Source: an uncultured Prevotella sp. (GTDB taxonomy: Bacteria; Bacteroidota; Bacteroidia; Bacteroidales; Bacteroidaceae). Taken from it: a DNA stretch of 25,233 bases. The stretch's first letter is position 1; each line of letters starts with the position of its first letter. The translations under genes and the position numbers were made by a program. Location: positions 1 to 25,233 of the forward strand of contig CATXJC010000026.1 in NCBI GenBank assembly GCA_958369755.1, read 5' to 3'. Of the stretch, positions 5,902 to 14,391 are shown one piece after another. The notes beneath the pieces were generated by a model, which had not been told where the DNA came from, ran no database searches, and saw only the letters and a program-made list of their open reading frames with translations.

Positions 5902-6007
5902 GCATGTGGTTCAGGCACGCCCTGAAGGGGCAGAAGCTCCTAGCCCAGGGTAACACCCTGGGTATAAGCGCAATCCACCTTGCGCCCTGTAGGGGCAAAA
6001 GCCTTTT
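5902..6007. repeat. REP-like multi-hairpin element, copy 3
   Basis: This is a full copy: GCCCTgaAGGGGC, CCCAGGGT-aac-ACCCTGGG, GCGCAA-tccacc-TTGCGC and GCCCTgtAGGGGC. It begins with the same GCATGTGGTTCAGGCACG as copy 1. It separates the truncated leader-repeat gene (left) from a truncated nucleotidyltransferase (right). Confidence 0.85.
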
Positions 6008-6058
6008 AAAAAAGGATATTAAGAATGAAAACAAGGGAAGGCAAGAAACCAGCACCAC

Positions 6059-6244
6059 GATGGCAGCGATGTTGATATCTATGTAGAAATGCCCCCTAAG
6101 TTTTTCCTGATAGTCCGTCTGAAAGCATACCTTGAAGCCCTTCTGGGTTGCCCTGTCGATATTATCCGAAAGCACCAGCACCTCAACCCCTTCCTGCTCA
6201 AGGAAGTTGAGAGAGATGGGATTGAAGTGATATCAGAGCGATAG
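6059..6244 (+). pseudogene. MNT-type nucleotidyltransferase, C-terminal remnant
   Basis: An open frame without a start encodes DGSDVDIYVEMPPKFFLI, then RLKAYLEALLGCPVDII and ends VERDGIEVISER. SDVDIYVE is the D-x-D metal-binding motif of minimal nucleotidyltransferases (MntA-like). The preceding GS-R glycine motif and N-terminus are missing, and the REP element lies 50 nt upstream. It ends 15 nt before the McrC-like gene that converges on it. An intact relative is at 17294–17614. Confidence 0.7.
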
Positions 6245-6259
6245 ATGCGATAAACTACC

Positions 6260-8485
6260 TTATCCTATATTCATCAAATCACGCAATGAGACGATAGTTT
6301 TCGTCTCGCACTCAGCAACTTCCTTGAAACCGAATTCAAAGCTATGGTAATCAGTTAGCGAGAGGACTAAAATCAGTTTATCATCCTTTATTTTCAGTCT
6401 TGAATTTGTCACCCGATAATATCCTTCAGATGCATTCTCAACTATAAACATAAAATAGTCGATAGAATCTATCTTGAACATACCTTTATTGATGTCCAGA
6501 GGAATTTCTATAGAAAATCTATTATGCTCATAATCATCATAAGCATCCCTATCGACCGCTAATACAAATACGTTCTCGGTATCATATACCAGACCTTTTT
6601 GAGGGATAGAATCTTTTACATGCTCATAAACACTGTCTTCTAACAAGATTTCTCTGAGATGCCTTTCCAACAGGTCGCACTGAATGATATCGTCCTCGTT
6701 CTCTTTGGCAGCTGGCAACAGAGGGAAGGCACCGATATTCACTTTTCTGATACTCTGATAGAAATAGCGTCCGTAGATTTCATCTCCAACCACTCTACCA
6801 GGGAAAAGAATATAACCACCTATAATTTCCTTGGCAGAAGGACGGACTTCTGTTTTCATCGAATAATAGATGGCGTCACGATAACGATGCATCTGATTGA
6901 TGGCATCAGGCAGTGGATAATCGGCAACATCTATGCTGACGCCCTCATCCAATTCACCATCCCTGGCATCATCCTGCACCCTGTATTTTGCATCATAAAG
7001 ATAGGTAAGAACAAATCCATCTTTCTTTTTTATTGTCACTACGATATCAGGACGCTGCTCAGTTGTCGTTGTCGAGAATTCCTTGGTTCGTCGGTTATAA
7101 GTATGCTGGTATTCCAGGCAGACCTTATCTCCATTCTTTACGTTATCGAACTCAATAACATGCGTCATCTCGCTCTTTACGATTGTGTTGAGCATTTTAC
7201 TTTTATCCTCGCGCACATGATTATTCGGTTTCTGCAAATCCAGTCCAAGCACCTTAGCAATAAGACGTTTCATTACCAGGAAACACCATATTTCATAGAG
7301 TTCCCAGATTTGCTTCATGCCAATATCTGTCTTACCATCAATAAGTTCGAGTGAATTTTTAAGCATTAACCACGCCTTGTATATCTTGCTGTAGCCCATA
7401 CGCTGCTGCAAGATTGCACTCTCCTGACGGAAGCCTTCGAATTCTCCAACCTTCTGGAAGAAAGGGGAAGTTTCCAGACGTTTGAACTGCCTCTGATAGT
7501 CCTCCAGTAATTGGCGTTCCTCGGCATCCATGACATTAGGAAGAGCACCCAGCTCGCTGAATACCTCTCGGAATTTCTTTCCCAGGACATGAAGAGTATA
7601 CTTTACAAACCGGTTTTCCCGAGTGTTTATGGTATTCTCTGTCTGTTCGTATCTGAAATAATGCATTTCAGCATCTTGCCCCATATTCCTGTAGCGTTCC
7701 TCTTCACGCTGGCTCCATCTGCGTATTCTTTCAGGACGTGCATGATACGTTTTGCGTACAGGCTTATTGTTAGGACGTGACATTACAAACCTTACGTTTC
7801 TGAAATACTCATCCACTACGCTCCTGAAGATACTGAGCCAAATGATATGATTATTCTTGACACTGCGCTGAAGAGCAAAACTGCTGAAAGTCAATGTCAG
7901 ATAATCGTATATATAGTTCTCATACTCCTGGTTGATGAGAGCCATAATCTGCTGCAAGTCATTTTTGGTATCCAACTTAGGTGATGCCACATACAGCTCC
8001 AGCTTCTCATGATGCAGAAGTTCGTCTGTATCCCAATAATCAAAGGCAAAAGAAAACTTTCCCGGGGAGTTCAGAAAGTCTATGTCACCCACCAGGATAC
8101 CTGAGTCGGAAGACGAGGAATAAAACTTAAAGTTTTCACCAATACTCTTCAACTGATGACGTACATGAGGATACTGTTTCTCTATGGATATATCCAGTCC
8201 CTGCTTGAACTCCACAGCAAACTGATACTTACATGTTTCGAACAGGACAGGCCACAACTGCGGCCATTCTTCACAAGGCACAATCTCATCATTCTGCGCA
8301 ACTAGCTCATTCTTTCCTGCCGGTAAATCCCGTAATTTCAACGTGCCCTTACGGCTCGAAGAATAGGCGCAATAAGTCTGTGCGGCACTTCTTACACGTC
8401 GCACAAACCTATCCCATGCATAATTGACAGATGCCGTACTGACCGTAATCAGGTAGTCAGGACACTCAAACTTCAATACATCCAT
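6260..8485 (-). CDS. McrC-like DUF2357 PD-(D/E)XK nuclease subunit
   Basis: This 741-aa protein is the last gene of the defence operon, starting 9 nt after the McrB-like gene. The N-terminal 350 or so residues form the elongated mixed α/β and helical region usual for DUF2357/McrC-like proteins, with a basic stretch around 243–262 (RKTYHARPERIRRWSQREE). The middle helix WELYEIWCFLVMKRL (394–408) precedes the nuclease core, with Asp480 (EQRPDIVVTI) and Asp498-Ala-Lys500 (LYDAKYRV), a D-(D/E)xK site. A C-terminal domain of about 130 residues has no assignment that I can make. In McrBC the McrC nuclease is activated by the McrB NTPase ring and cuts after DNA translocation. This protein is about twice the length of E. 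coli McrC (348 aa). Confidence 0.88.
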   Translation of the reverse strand: MDVLKFECPDYLITVSTASVNYAWDRFVRRVRSAAQTYCAYSSSRKGTLKLRDLPAGKNELVAQNDEIVPCEEWPQLWPVLFETCKYQFAVEFKQGLDISIEKQYPHVRHQLKSIGENFKFYSSSSDSGILVGDIDFLNSPGKFSFAFDYWDTDELLHHEKLELYVASPKLDTKNDLQQIMALINQEYENYIYDYLTLTFSSFALQRSVKNNHIIWLSIFRSVVDEYFRNVRFVMSRPNNKPVRKTYHARPERIRRWSQREEERYRNMGQDAEMHYFRYEQTENTINTRENRFVKYTLHVLGKKFREVFSELGALPNVMDAEERQLLEDYQRQFKRLETSPFFQKVGEFEGFRQESAILQQRMGYSKIYKAWLMLKNSLELIDGKTDIGMKQIWELYEIWCFLVMKRLIAKVLGLDLQKPNNHVREDKSKMLNTIVKSEMTHVIEFDNVKNGDKVCLEYQHTYNRRTKEFSTTTTEQRPDIVVTIKKKDGFVLTYLYDAKYRVQDDARDGELDEGVSIDVADYPLPDAINQMHRYRDAIYYSMKTEVRPSAKEIIGGYILFPGRVVGDEIYGRYFYQSIRKVNIGAFPLLPAAKENEDDIIQCDLLERHLREILLEDSVYEHVKDSIPQKGLVYDTENVFVLAVDRDAYDDYEHNRFSIEIPLDINKGMFKIDSIDYFMFIVENASEGYYRVTNSRLKIKDDKLILVLSLTDYHSFEFGFKEVAECETKTIVSLRDLMNIG

Positions 8486-8494
8486 ATCCTTATC

Positions 8495-10369
8495 TTAATT
8501 CCAGAAACTGGTAAAACCACTATGGTCTTTACCAAAGCGGTCTATCATAAATTCTATTTTTTCTAAACTTTGGTTCCAGTTGTTCTTATCAGCTCTGGCA
8601 GCCAACTTTACCAAGCATGCGTCACACTTTTCATAATCACCTTCTATACGAGGTAAGACCTTCTGCATTAAGATATTATCAAATATTGAGTTCAAATCAG
8701 TATTGATCTGCACACCATCTTTTTTCTCTTCTTCTCCCATCAGTTCAGCTATTTTCTTTTTAGCACGATAGAGCAGGATTGTCTCATTCAGTATTCGGTA
8801 ACTAATCTTGAAAGGAGTGCCTTTCAAATCAGAATTTATACTATTGATAAAGTCGATGATTTTGCTCTTATCTTCTTCTGACAGTTCAAAACGGCCATTC
8901 ACCAGCATCTCGGTAGCACGTACCTCATCGCTGATAAACAGTTCACCCTTCCGATAATTCTTTACATAGCCAAGCATGGCATCTGTCTTAAAGTAAGATT
9001 GGTCAAAATCTTCAACAATCGTCTCAAAAGTCATGGCTCTGTCGATTACCTTTCTTGAGAATGAATTGGTAGTATCATCCATGTTGACGGTACCTATGAT
9101 GATTACGTTCTGCGGAATAGTCAAACCATCACGCTTCAGTTCATCTACCAGCCAGCTCTGCTCGAAGAAATCAGATTCATCCTCTTCAGCTTTCTTTATC
9201 TTCGCCGTAAATTCCGTTACATCCTTAACCTCGATGGTAGGTTTCAGACCAAGTTCCAGGAATATATTGAAATCATCCCCATAGCTGCTGTCATTGAACA
9301 CACTGGCAGGCACAATTGCGTCTGTAACAACAGAGCCATCCTTCTTGCGTTTTCTTGATTCTATGACGCTGAGGAAATCAGCAAAATACTCCTCTACAGG
9401 CGCAAGATTCATCTCATCAAGACAGACAAAGAAAGGAACTTTCGGATGGTGTTTTGCCTTTACCAGAAAACGCATGAAATCAGTTACATAATAGTTTCTG
9501 TTCACAGACGAACGGAATCCGGTAATATCAGTTGCATCATGCCAGTTAGGCTTTACGCTGACAAGGAGATAATTACCAGGCGAAGTTTCAGAGGTGTTCA
9601 AAACGCCGTCACACGGACATGTTGCAAAGGCCAGGCTCTTGACAAGCAAGCTCTTTCCCGTTCCTGAAAAACCGCCCAAGATAAGGAATGGCTTGGTCTT
9701 AATGGCAGCCATGTAGGCGTAAACTCGGGCATCAAGTTCAACGTTATCTGATGATGGCTCTACAGAAGCTGCGCTCTTAGATGGTCCAGATGCCACATTC
9801 GAATCTTCTATCTGCGGCAGGTTTCTCATTTGATTTTGCAGGTCCTGTACATCCTTACCAATTAAAGCCGTAAAGTGCAATTCCTCCTGTCCTGCTATAT
9901 CAATGTCATAGATAACCCAAGGTGTAGAAGATGAGATTCCTAACTTTTTCTCTGCTTCCTTAAAGAAATCTTCGTTCGATATATTTCCATATTTCAACTT
10001 TGGTGTATACTTAATCTGCAATCTACCGCTATGAGCCTCGGCTCTATCACGTATGATTGCCAACACAAAAGATGCAGGAATCTGAATCTTGTTTATGAAC
10101 ACTTTGTCGAACACAGAGACCAACATCGGTTCAGATGTTGCTCCATCAAAACCGGTGTTACCATAGTAAATCTTTGATCCTTTACCAATAGGCAAGGAAA
10201 AATCATGAGTATTTATGGTAACACACTTATGCATCATACCGATAACAATGTTAGAAGCCACATCTTTTTTAATGAGATGTAACTTCTTTGTGTCCTGATT
10301 AACAATAGCAGTACCCCAAGATGGGCAGCCAGAACAATTAAAAGCTAAAGAAAAATCATCTATTCTCAT
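8495..10369 (-). CDS. McrB-like AAA+ NTPase with a novel N-terminal domain
   Basis: This 624-aa protein has two parts. Residues 1–185 are homologous to the complete 195-aa protein encoded just upstream (shared PSWGT, LPxGKG, VFxKVxINxI, AHSGR, EFF/DFF, KKLG, ELHFxA). Residues 225–600 are a McrB-type AAA+ motor: Walker A GGFSGTGKS (232–240), the VKPNWHDATDITGF segment (272–285), Walker B FFVCLDEMN (313–321), and the McrB signature region IIIGTVNMDDTTNSFSRKVIDRAM (two halves, 423–446). McrB proteins usually carry an N-terminal DNA-reading domain, so the 1–185 region is likely the target reader, although it is not one I can name. The gap to the McrC-like gene is 9 nt. Confidence 0.9.
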   Translation of the reverse strand: MRIDDFSLAFNCSGCPSWGTAIVNQDTKKLHLIKKDVASNIVIGMMHKCVTINTHDFSLPIGKGSKIYYGNTGFDGATSEPMLVSVFDKVFINKIQIPASFVLAIIRDRAEAHSGRLQIKYTPKLKYGNISNEDFFKEAEKKLGISSSTPWVIYDIDIAGQEELHFTALIGKDVQDLQNQMRNLPQIEDSNVASGPSKSAASVEPSSDNVELDARVYAYMAAIKTKPFLILGGFSGTGKSLLVKSLAFATCPCDGVLNTSETSPGNYLLVSVKPNWHDATDITGFRSSVNRNYYVTDFMRFLVKAKHHPKVPFFVCLDEMNLAPVEEYFADFLSVIESRKRKKDGSVVTDAIVPASVFNDSSYGDDFNIFLELGLKPTIEVKDVTEFTAKIKKAEEDESDFFEQSWLVDELKRDGLTIPQNVIIIGTVNMDDTTNSFSRKVIDRAMTFETIVEDFDQSYFKTDAMLGYVKNYRKGELFISDEVRATEMLVNGRFELSEEDKSKIIDFINSINSDLKGTPFKISYRILNETILLYRAKKKIAELMGEEEKKDGVQINTDLNSIFDNILMQKVLPRIEGDYEKCDACLVKLAARADKNNWNQSLEKIEFMIDRFGKDHSGFTSFWN

Positions 10370-10377
10370 AATCCAGA

Positions 10378-10965
10378 CTATTTATCAATTAAAGATAACC
10401 ATTTCTCTTTTCTCTCGGCAGAATCATGATATGATTCACTATACTCCTTATTCACTATTACAGCTTTAAAGTGAAGTTCGTCGAGATTACATACATTCAT
10501 TTCATATATGAACCAGCATGATTCCCAATTCAATCCTAATTTCTTTCTGGCAATGCGGAAGAACTCGGCGTTTGACAGCTTCTCGCCATCAAAATTATAC
10601 GTTATTTTATCAGAATACTTTATTGAGCGCCTTCCTGAATGACTTGCGCTTAACTCTTTTATAAGTACCATGATAAAGGGATAATCAATGCTTATTCCGT
10701 TAATATAAACCTTTCTAAACACGCCAGCAAGATGACACTCTTCAAAGTTTGAAGCAATATCTATATGCCCACCTTTACCTAAAGGCAGGCATACGTGATG
10801 AAGATTGACTGAATTATATAGCATACCAACCAATATTTCCTCACATCCTTCAACAGTAAATTTGTAGTCAGGCTTAGACTGGCCTAGTTCGGTTCCCCAA
10901 GATGGTGTTCCACCACCTTTATCAATATAGGAACCAAAGGATAAAGTACTTAAATTTAACTTCAT
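10378..10965 (-). CDS. Stand-alone homologue of the McrB-like N-terminal domain
   Basis: This 195-aa protein starts in an ATGA overlap with the methyltransferase stop (10962–10965) and ends 8 nt before the McrB-like gene. Nearly its whole length aligns with residues 1–175 of that protein: PSWGTELG against PSWGTAIV, LPLGKGGHI against LPIGKGSKI, VFRKVYINGI against VFDKVFINKI, ASHSGRRSIKY against EAHSGRLQIKY, and LDELHFKAVIV against QEELHFTALIG. It has no ATPase or nuclease motif. It could be an alternative reader, a competitor or regulator of the motor, or a recognition subunit shared with the methyltransferase. No known family comes to mind. Confidence 0.75.
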   Translation of the reverse strand: MKLNLSTLSFGSYIDKGGGTPSWGTELGQSKPDYKFTVEGCEEILVGMLYNSVNLHHVCLPLGKGGHIDIASNFEECHLAGVFRKVYINGISIDYPFIMVLIKELSASHSGRRSIKYSDKITYNFDGEKLSNAEFFRIARKKLGLNWESCWFIYEMNVCNLDELHFKAVIVNKEYSESYHDSAERKEKWLSLIDK

Positions 10966-11972
10966 AACTGTTTGAATATATGCGTTAACAATCTACCAAC
11001 CAAATTCACGTCCCAACCATTGCCAGCACGTTTTGACAATTGGGTGTACGACTGTCCGTCAAAATTAATCTCACACTCTTTCAGGTCACGGGAAATCCGG
11101 AATCCCATAAGCCTGAACTGTTCATGTACAGACATCTTGCGTACTATCTCCTTGCCATCTTTAGGAACCTCAACAACTCGTAAGCTGTTGTGCTCTGGCT
11201 GGGTAATCGTTATACAATAACCATCCAGCTTGATTTTCTTATTATATACATCAAAGCATAAAGGCGCTTGAACTTTAAAGGAATCAATGTTATGTTTAAC
11301 CTTAAGATGGGCAATCTGAGCGTCACTCAGGTATAGTTTTTTCTCTGGATGGATATCCAGGAAATCAGCCATTTTTTTGTCAGACTCCACCTTTTCAGGT
11401 TCCATACTGAAATTCTCTGGCAAACCACCCAATCGGGCAAACATCCAAAGTCTTTCTCTATTCTGCGGAATACCATAATCTTTAGAATTCAGGACCGCTT
11501 TTGACAAAGGATTTTCACCATATCCCATTTCTCTCAAATCCTTGACCAACTGGTCATGTATAGGCTGGAACTTACCATGTGTAAAACCTTTAACGTTTTC
11601 GAGAAACAGATATTTCGGCTTCTTCACCTTACAGATGCGGATAATATGTCCTAGCATAGCGCCACGCCCATATGGATCTTCAGTTCCCATCTGCATACCA
11701 GCAGAAGAGAAAGGCTGACAAGGGAAACCACCCATAAACATATCGAAGTCAGGTAAATCTTCAGGATTTATCTTCGTTATATCTCCCCAATTTTTTAATG
11801 GGTTCCCATTTTTGTCTTTATGGTTTGCATCAAATAAAGCAGCAGCATATTTGTCAAACTCCGAGTATCCGACTACTTCATAGTCTATATTCGGGATGTT
11901 TTCTTTCAAACGTTTCAAACCATATGATGCACCACCATATCCGGCAAAGCCTTCAAATACTCTAATCTTCAT
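10962..11972 (-). CDS. dcm: C5-cytosine DNA methyltransferase
   Basis: At 336 aa this is a complete, compact C5 enzyme. Motif I is VFEGFAGYGGASYGLKRL (5–22), motif IV GGFPCQPFSSAG with nucleophile Cys85, motif VI YLFLENVKGF with Glu125-Asn126-Val127, and motif VIII QNRERLWMF (170–178). The target-recognition region lies at about 185–280, motif IX around SVHEQFRLMGF (281–291), and motif X RAGNGWDVNLVGRLL (315–329). It transfers a methyl group from AdoMet to C5 of cytosine; the target sequence cannot be read from the protein. It follows the HNH gene by 12 nt and overlaps the 195-aa gene by ATGA. In the operon it presumably marks self DNA. The symbol dcm is generic. Confidence 0.96.
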   Translation of the reverse strand: MKIRVFEGFAGYGGASYGLKRLKENIPNIDYEVVGYSEFDKYAAALFDANHKDKNGNPLKNWGDITKINPEDLPDFDMFMGGFPCQPFSSAGMQMGTEDPYGRGAMLGHIIRICKVKKPKYLFLENVKGFTHGKFQPIHDQLVKDLREMGYGENPLSKAVLNSKDYGIPQNRERLWMFARLGGLPENFSMEPEKVESDKKMADFLDIHPEKKLYLSDAQIAHLKVKHNIDSFKVQAPLCFDVYNKKIKLDGYCITITQPEHNSLRVVEVPKDGKEIVRKMSVHEQFRLMGFRISRDLKECEINFDGQSYTQLSKRAGNGWDVNLVGRLLTHIFKQL

Positions 11973-11984
11973 GTCTATAATATA

Positions 11985-12767
11985 TTAAACCACATCGTGG
12001 CAAAAATGTTCGTAATGTTGAGCCAACAAGTCTCGATTAGGCAAGAATCTTCTTGGCAAAACTATCTTTTTATGATTAAACCCTAAGATGTATTCCCTAG
12101 TTTCCTCAGGAACCCCTCCAGGTCTTTCTCCGAAAAACTTATCGGATATCAATATCTCGTAATCAGGTGAAATCCCTATCAGATTTTCATCATAGGCTTT
12201 ATGGAATAAAGAATTCAGACAAAGTCCGTTTTCCGGATTTGTACGATTTGCTTCATCTTGTTTCCATCCTACGATATGACTAGCCTGCAACAACAGGGGA
12301 TTTTTCAAGCCTGTTATGCAGCAACTTTGATTATATGACGCCAGAACAGTTTCCCTAAAGAAATCCTGATTTATGCGTCTTTTAATTTCTTGTATTCGTT
12401 CCTCACCAGCAGGCAAGTCATGCAAATCTATTGAAAGAGATTCCTCTAGTCCTTTATTCCTAAGGGAAGCTAAAATAAGTTCAGCATCATAGGCCAATTT
12501 TTCCCAATTGCCATAATACTTCTTCCATACAACCTCATCTAACTTAGCCGTATGAGCTAGGCCTCCCACGCCTCTACTTTTCATCTTAGGGTCAAAACTG
12601 GCCAAATTACCGACTTTTCTTACTACTGCATCAGCAGTTCTTCCTATTAAGGCACCGAGTTCTTTCACAAAATCTTTTTTGGCAGAAAATTGCCCAAATG
12701 GTTTGCGGCAATATTCATAAAGTACTACCGTTATCTGCTCTTCCGTCCAATTGTTTCTTCCTGCCAT
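11985..12767 (-). CDS. HNH endonuclease with N-terminal DNA-binding-like domain
   Basis: This is 260 aa from the ATG at 12767; a GTG at 12776 is also in frame but overlaps the upstream stop. The first 110 residues contain WTEEQITVVLYEYCRKPFG and GRTADAVVRKVGNLASFD, a Myb/SANT- or HTH-like segment often found before HNH domains in restriction enzymes. The nuclease core is SCCITGLKNPLLLQASHIVG with the catalytic His (164 from the ATG), then NPENGLCLNSLFHKAYD with Asn180 and His189. This is the HNH-2-like type found in type II and type IV restriction systems. It lies between the DUF6339-like and methyltransferase genes, so it may be a second effector nuclease of the system. Confidence 0.9.
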   Translation of the reverse strand: MAGRNNWTEEQITVVLYEYCRKPFGQFSAKKDFVKELGALIGRTADAVVRKVGNLASFDPKMKSRGVGGLAHTAKLDEVVWKKYYGNWEKLAYDAELILASLRNKGLEESLSIDLHDLPAGEERIQEIKRRINQDFFRETVLASYNQSCCITGLKNPLLLQASHIVGWKQDEANRTNPENGLCLNSLFHKAYDENLIGISPDYEILISDKFFGERPGGVPEETREYILGFNHKKIVLPRRFLPNRDLLAQHYEHFCHDVV

Positions 12768-12772
12768 AATTA

Positions 12773-13528
12773 TCACTCATTGAAAAGTTCGTTATTATTC
12801 TGTATTTCTTCACGAGTAAACTTCTGTGAGATAACATCTATGCGCTTATTCAGCTCATTTTTAAAGAAGTCTTTATCCATAAACTCCAGTCGCTTTGTTC
12901 CGCCTATAAAGCTGAACAGTTTGCGTATGTATTGAGCTCGCATATTCATACCATCTTCCAAGAGATAAGGATGCTCTTCCAGAAATTCCAGAATACCTTT
13001 CATAGCCTCCCGATGCCTTATCAAAGATAAAGGACCAAAACTATTTGTTCTCAACTCTTGGTTTTTGAAAAGAATCTCAGTCAATTCAAAAGGATTTTCA
13101 CGCTCATTGTCTACGGAAAGATAAACACTCCACCATGCACTCGGCAATGCCATACGAAAAACGCTAACATCATTTTCGAACCAGTGATTAACGATATACT
13201 TTTCGGTTACATCGTCTTTCAGTACATCCGAATGTCGTTGCTGAACATATGGAAACAAATCCACATGCGCCAAATACACCCACAAATCAGGTAGAGATGC
13301 CAATAGAGGCGTAACTGTATCGTATGCCTTATACAGTTCCACTGCTGTCGTAAAATCGTCATCAGGGTCTAATCTGTCAAGCAGTCCTTCTGGCTTATAC
13401 ACGTTCGCCAAAGCCTTCACTTTAGAAGGGTCAAACGGGAATGTTTCTCCCTGGTAATCTGAGATTTGTATATTACGTCTCAGATCCTCCATATATGACT
13501 TTTTAAATACTTTCTGTAGTTCCATCAT
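12773..13528 (-). CDS. DUF6339-like protein
   Basis: This 251-aa protein starts MMELQKVFKKSYMEDLRRNI; its ATG shares one base with the TAA of the gene before it. It contains LPDLWVYLAHVDLFPYVQQR, then KYIVNHWFENDVSVFRMALP followed by SAWWSVYLSVDNERENPFELTEILF. The pattern LWVYLxH – HWF – R/AxxWW – P/FELTE matches my memory of DUF6339 proteins, which occur beside restriction and other defence genes. No catalytic motif is visible and no biochemical function is known to me. The alternative is an unrelated all-helical adaptor. Confidence 0.6.
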   Translation of the reverse strand: MMELQKVFKKSYMEDLRRNIQISDYQGETFPFDPSKVKALANVYKPEGLLDRLDPDDDFTTAVELYKAYDTVTPLLASLPDLWVYLAHVDLFPYVQQRHSDVLKDDVTEKYIVNHWFENDVSVFRMALPSAWWSVYLSVDNERENPFELTEILFKNQELRTNSFGPLSLIRHREAMKGILEFLEEHPYLLEDGMNMRAQYIRKLFSFIGGTKRLEFMDKDFFKNELNKRIDVISQKFTREEIQNNNELFNE

Positions 13529-14391
13529 TAATCCTCCTGATCTTCGTTTTGTGAATTTGCTATTCTTTCCAAGCTATCCAACATTCGTTTGTATGGATCC
13601 TGTAAAAGTAAGTCGGCTGCTTTATAAGCTAGAGACATATCACTCTTCAACTCTTCCGGTAAAATATGCAGTTCCTGTAGTCTTATGATAAGACTGTCTG
13701 CCCACAATTTCCCTGAATCCTGATTCTCATACAGATTAGTCAAAGCATAGACCAATGCATTATGGACTAAAGATGAATGAATTACTTCAGGAAAGCTGTT
13801 ACCAATTCGCTGATACTGAACAAACAGGTCATGAGGGAGTTCTATCAGAATTCTGTCATCCGAAAGATTGAAAGTTGTCCTTTCTGCTCCATCAGCCGCT
13901 TCAGTAATTTGCATGAAGGAACCTGCTGCATACAGTTTATCAAACTTCACATTGGTATTCCACCACGCCAAAGGAAATACAGCAAGCATGTCACCTACCT
14001 CCAGATCAAAAGTGAACCCATGATAATCCTCATTAAAATCACTGTTGTTATAATTAGGAATAGGCTCGCTAGCAGCGATGAAGCACTGAAACTCTATACG
14101 TCCGTTCACCTCTGTTCTACCCAAACTGATTTCAAAATGGGGAGTTGAAGATTTATAACATCTGCGAAGGAAAGTACTCCTGCAAGTTACCTCACAGGCA
14201 TACTCTGCCTTACCTTCAGAAACCAACTGTGTTATATCCTTATTCTGCTGATGCAAATCGATGCAAAACATATAGTCTGTGGCCGTTTTTACAGGATCAG
14301 CCATCTGTATGCAATCGTCAGTCAAAAGCGGATATACATCGTCATATATGCCGAGTACCGGATAAGGCAATGATACGTTTTTATACTTCAT
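13528..14391 (-). CDS. Unrecognised 287-aa defence-operon protein
   Basis: I do not recognise this protein. The N-terminal 190 or so residues look mainly β-stranded (PHFEISLGRTEV, RIEFQCFIAASEPIPNYNN, GFTFDLEVGDMLAVFPLAWW), and the C-terminal 90 helical (VHNALVYALTNLYEN, MSLAYKAADLLLQDPYKRML). It ends in an acidic NEDQED tail. It overlaps the GHKL gene by 11 bp upstream and shares a base with the next start, so its expression is tied to both. A PLAWW motif near residue 148 echoes PSAWW in the following protein. A structural adaptor between the GHKL ATPase and the DUF6339-like protein is one guess. Confidence 0.8.
   Translation of the reverse strand: MKYKNVSLPYPVLGIYDDVYPLLTDDCIQMADPVKTATDYMFCIDLHQQNKDITQLVSEGKAEYACEVTCRSTFLRRCYKSSTPHFEISLGRTEVNGRIEFQCFIAASEPIPNYNNSDFNEDYHGFTFDLEVGDMLAVFPLAWWNTNVKFDKLYAAGSFMQITEAADGAERTTFNLSDDRILIELPHDLFVQYQRIGNSFPEVIHSSLVHNALVYALTNLYENQDSGKLWADSLIIRLQELHILPEELKSDMSLAYKAADLLLQDPYKRMLDSLERIANSQNEDQED

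Noticed and set aside
5885..6181. 98-aa minus-strand ORF with a hydrophobic stretch
   Set aside because: It spans a REP element and the antisense of the nucleotidyltransferase remnant, so the apparent membrane segment is incidental.
6659..7354. 231-aa plus-strand ORF
   Set aside because: It lies wholly antisense to the McrC-like gene across its nuclease motifs and has no recognisable domain.
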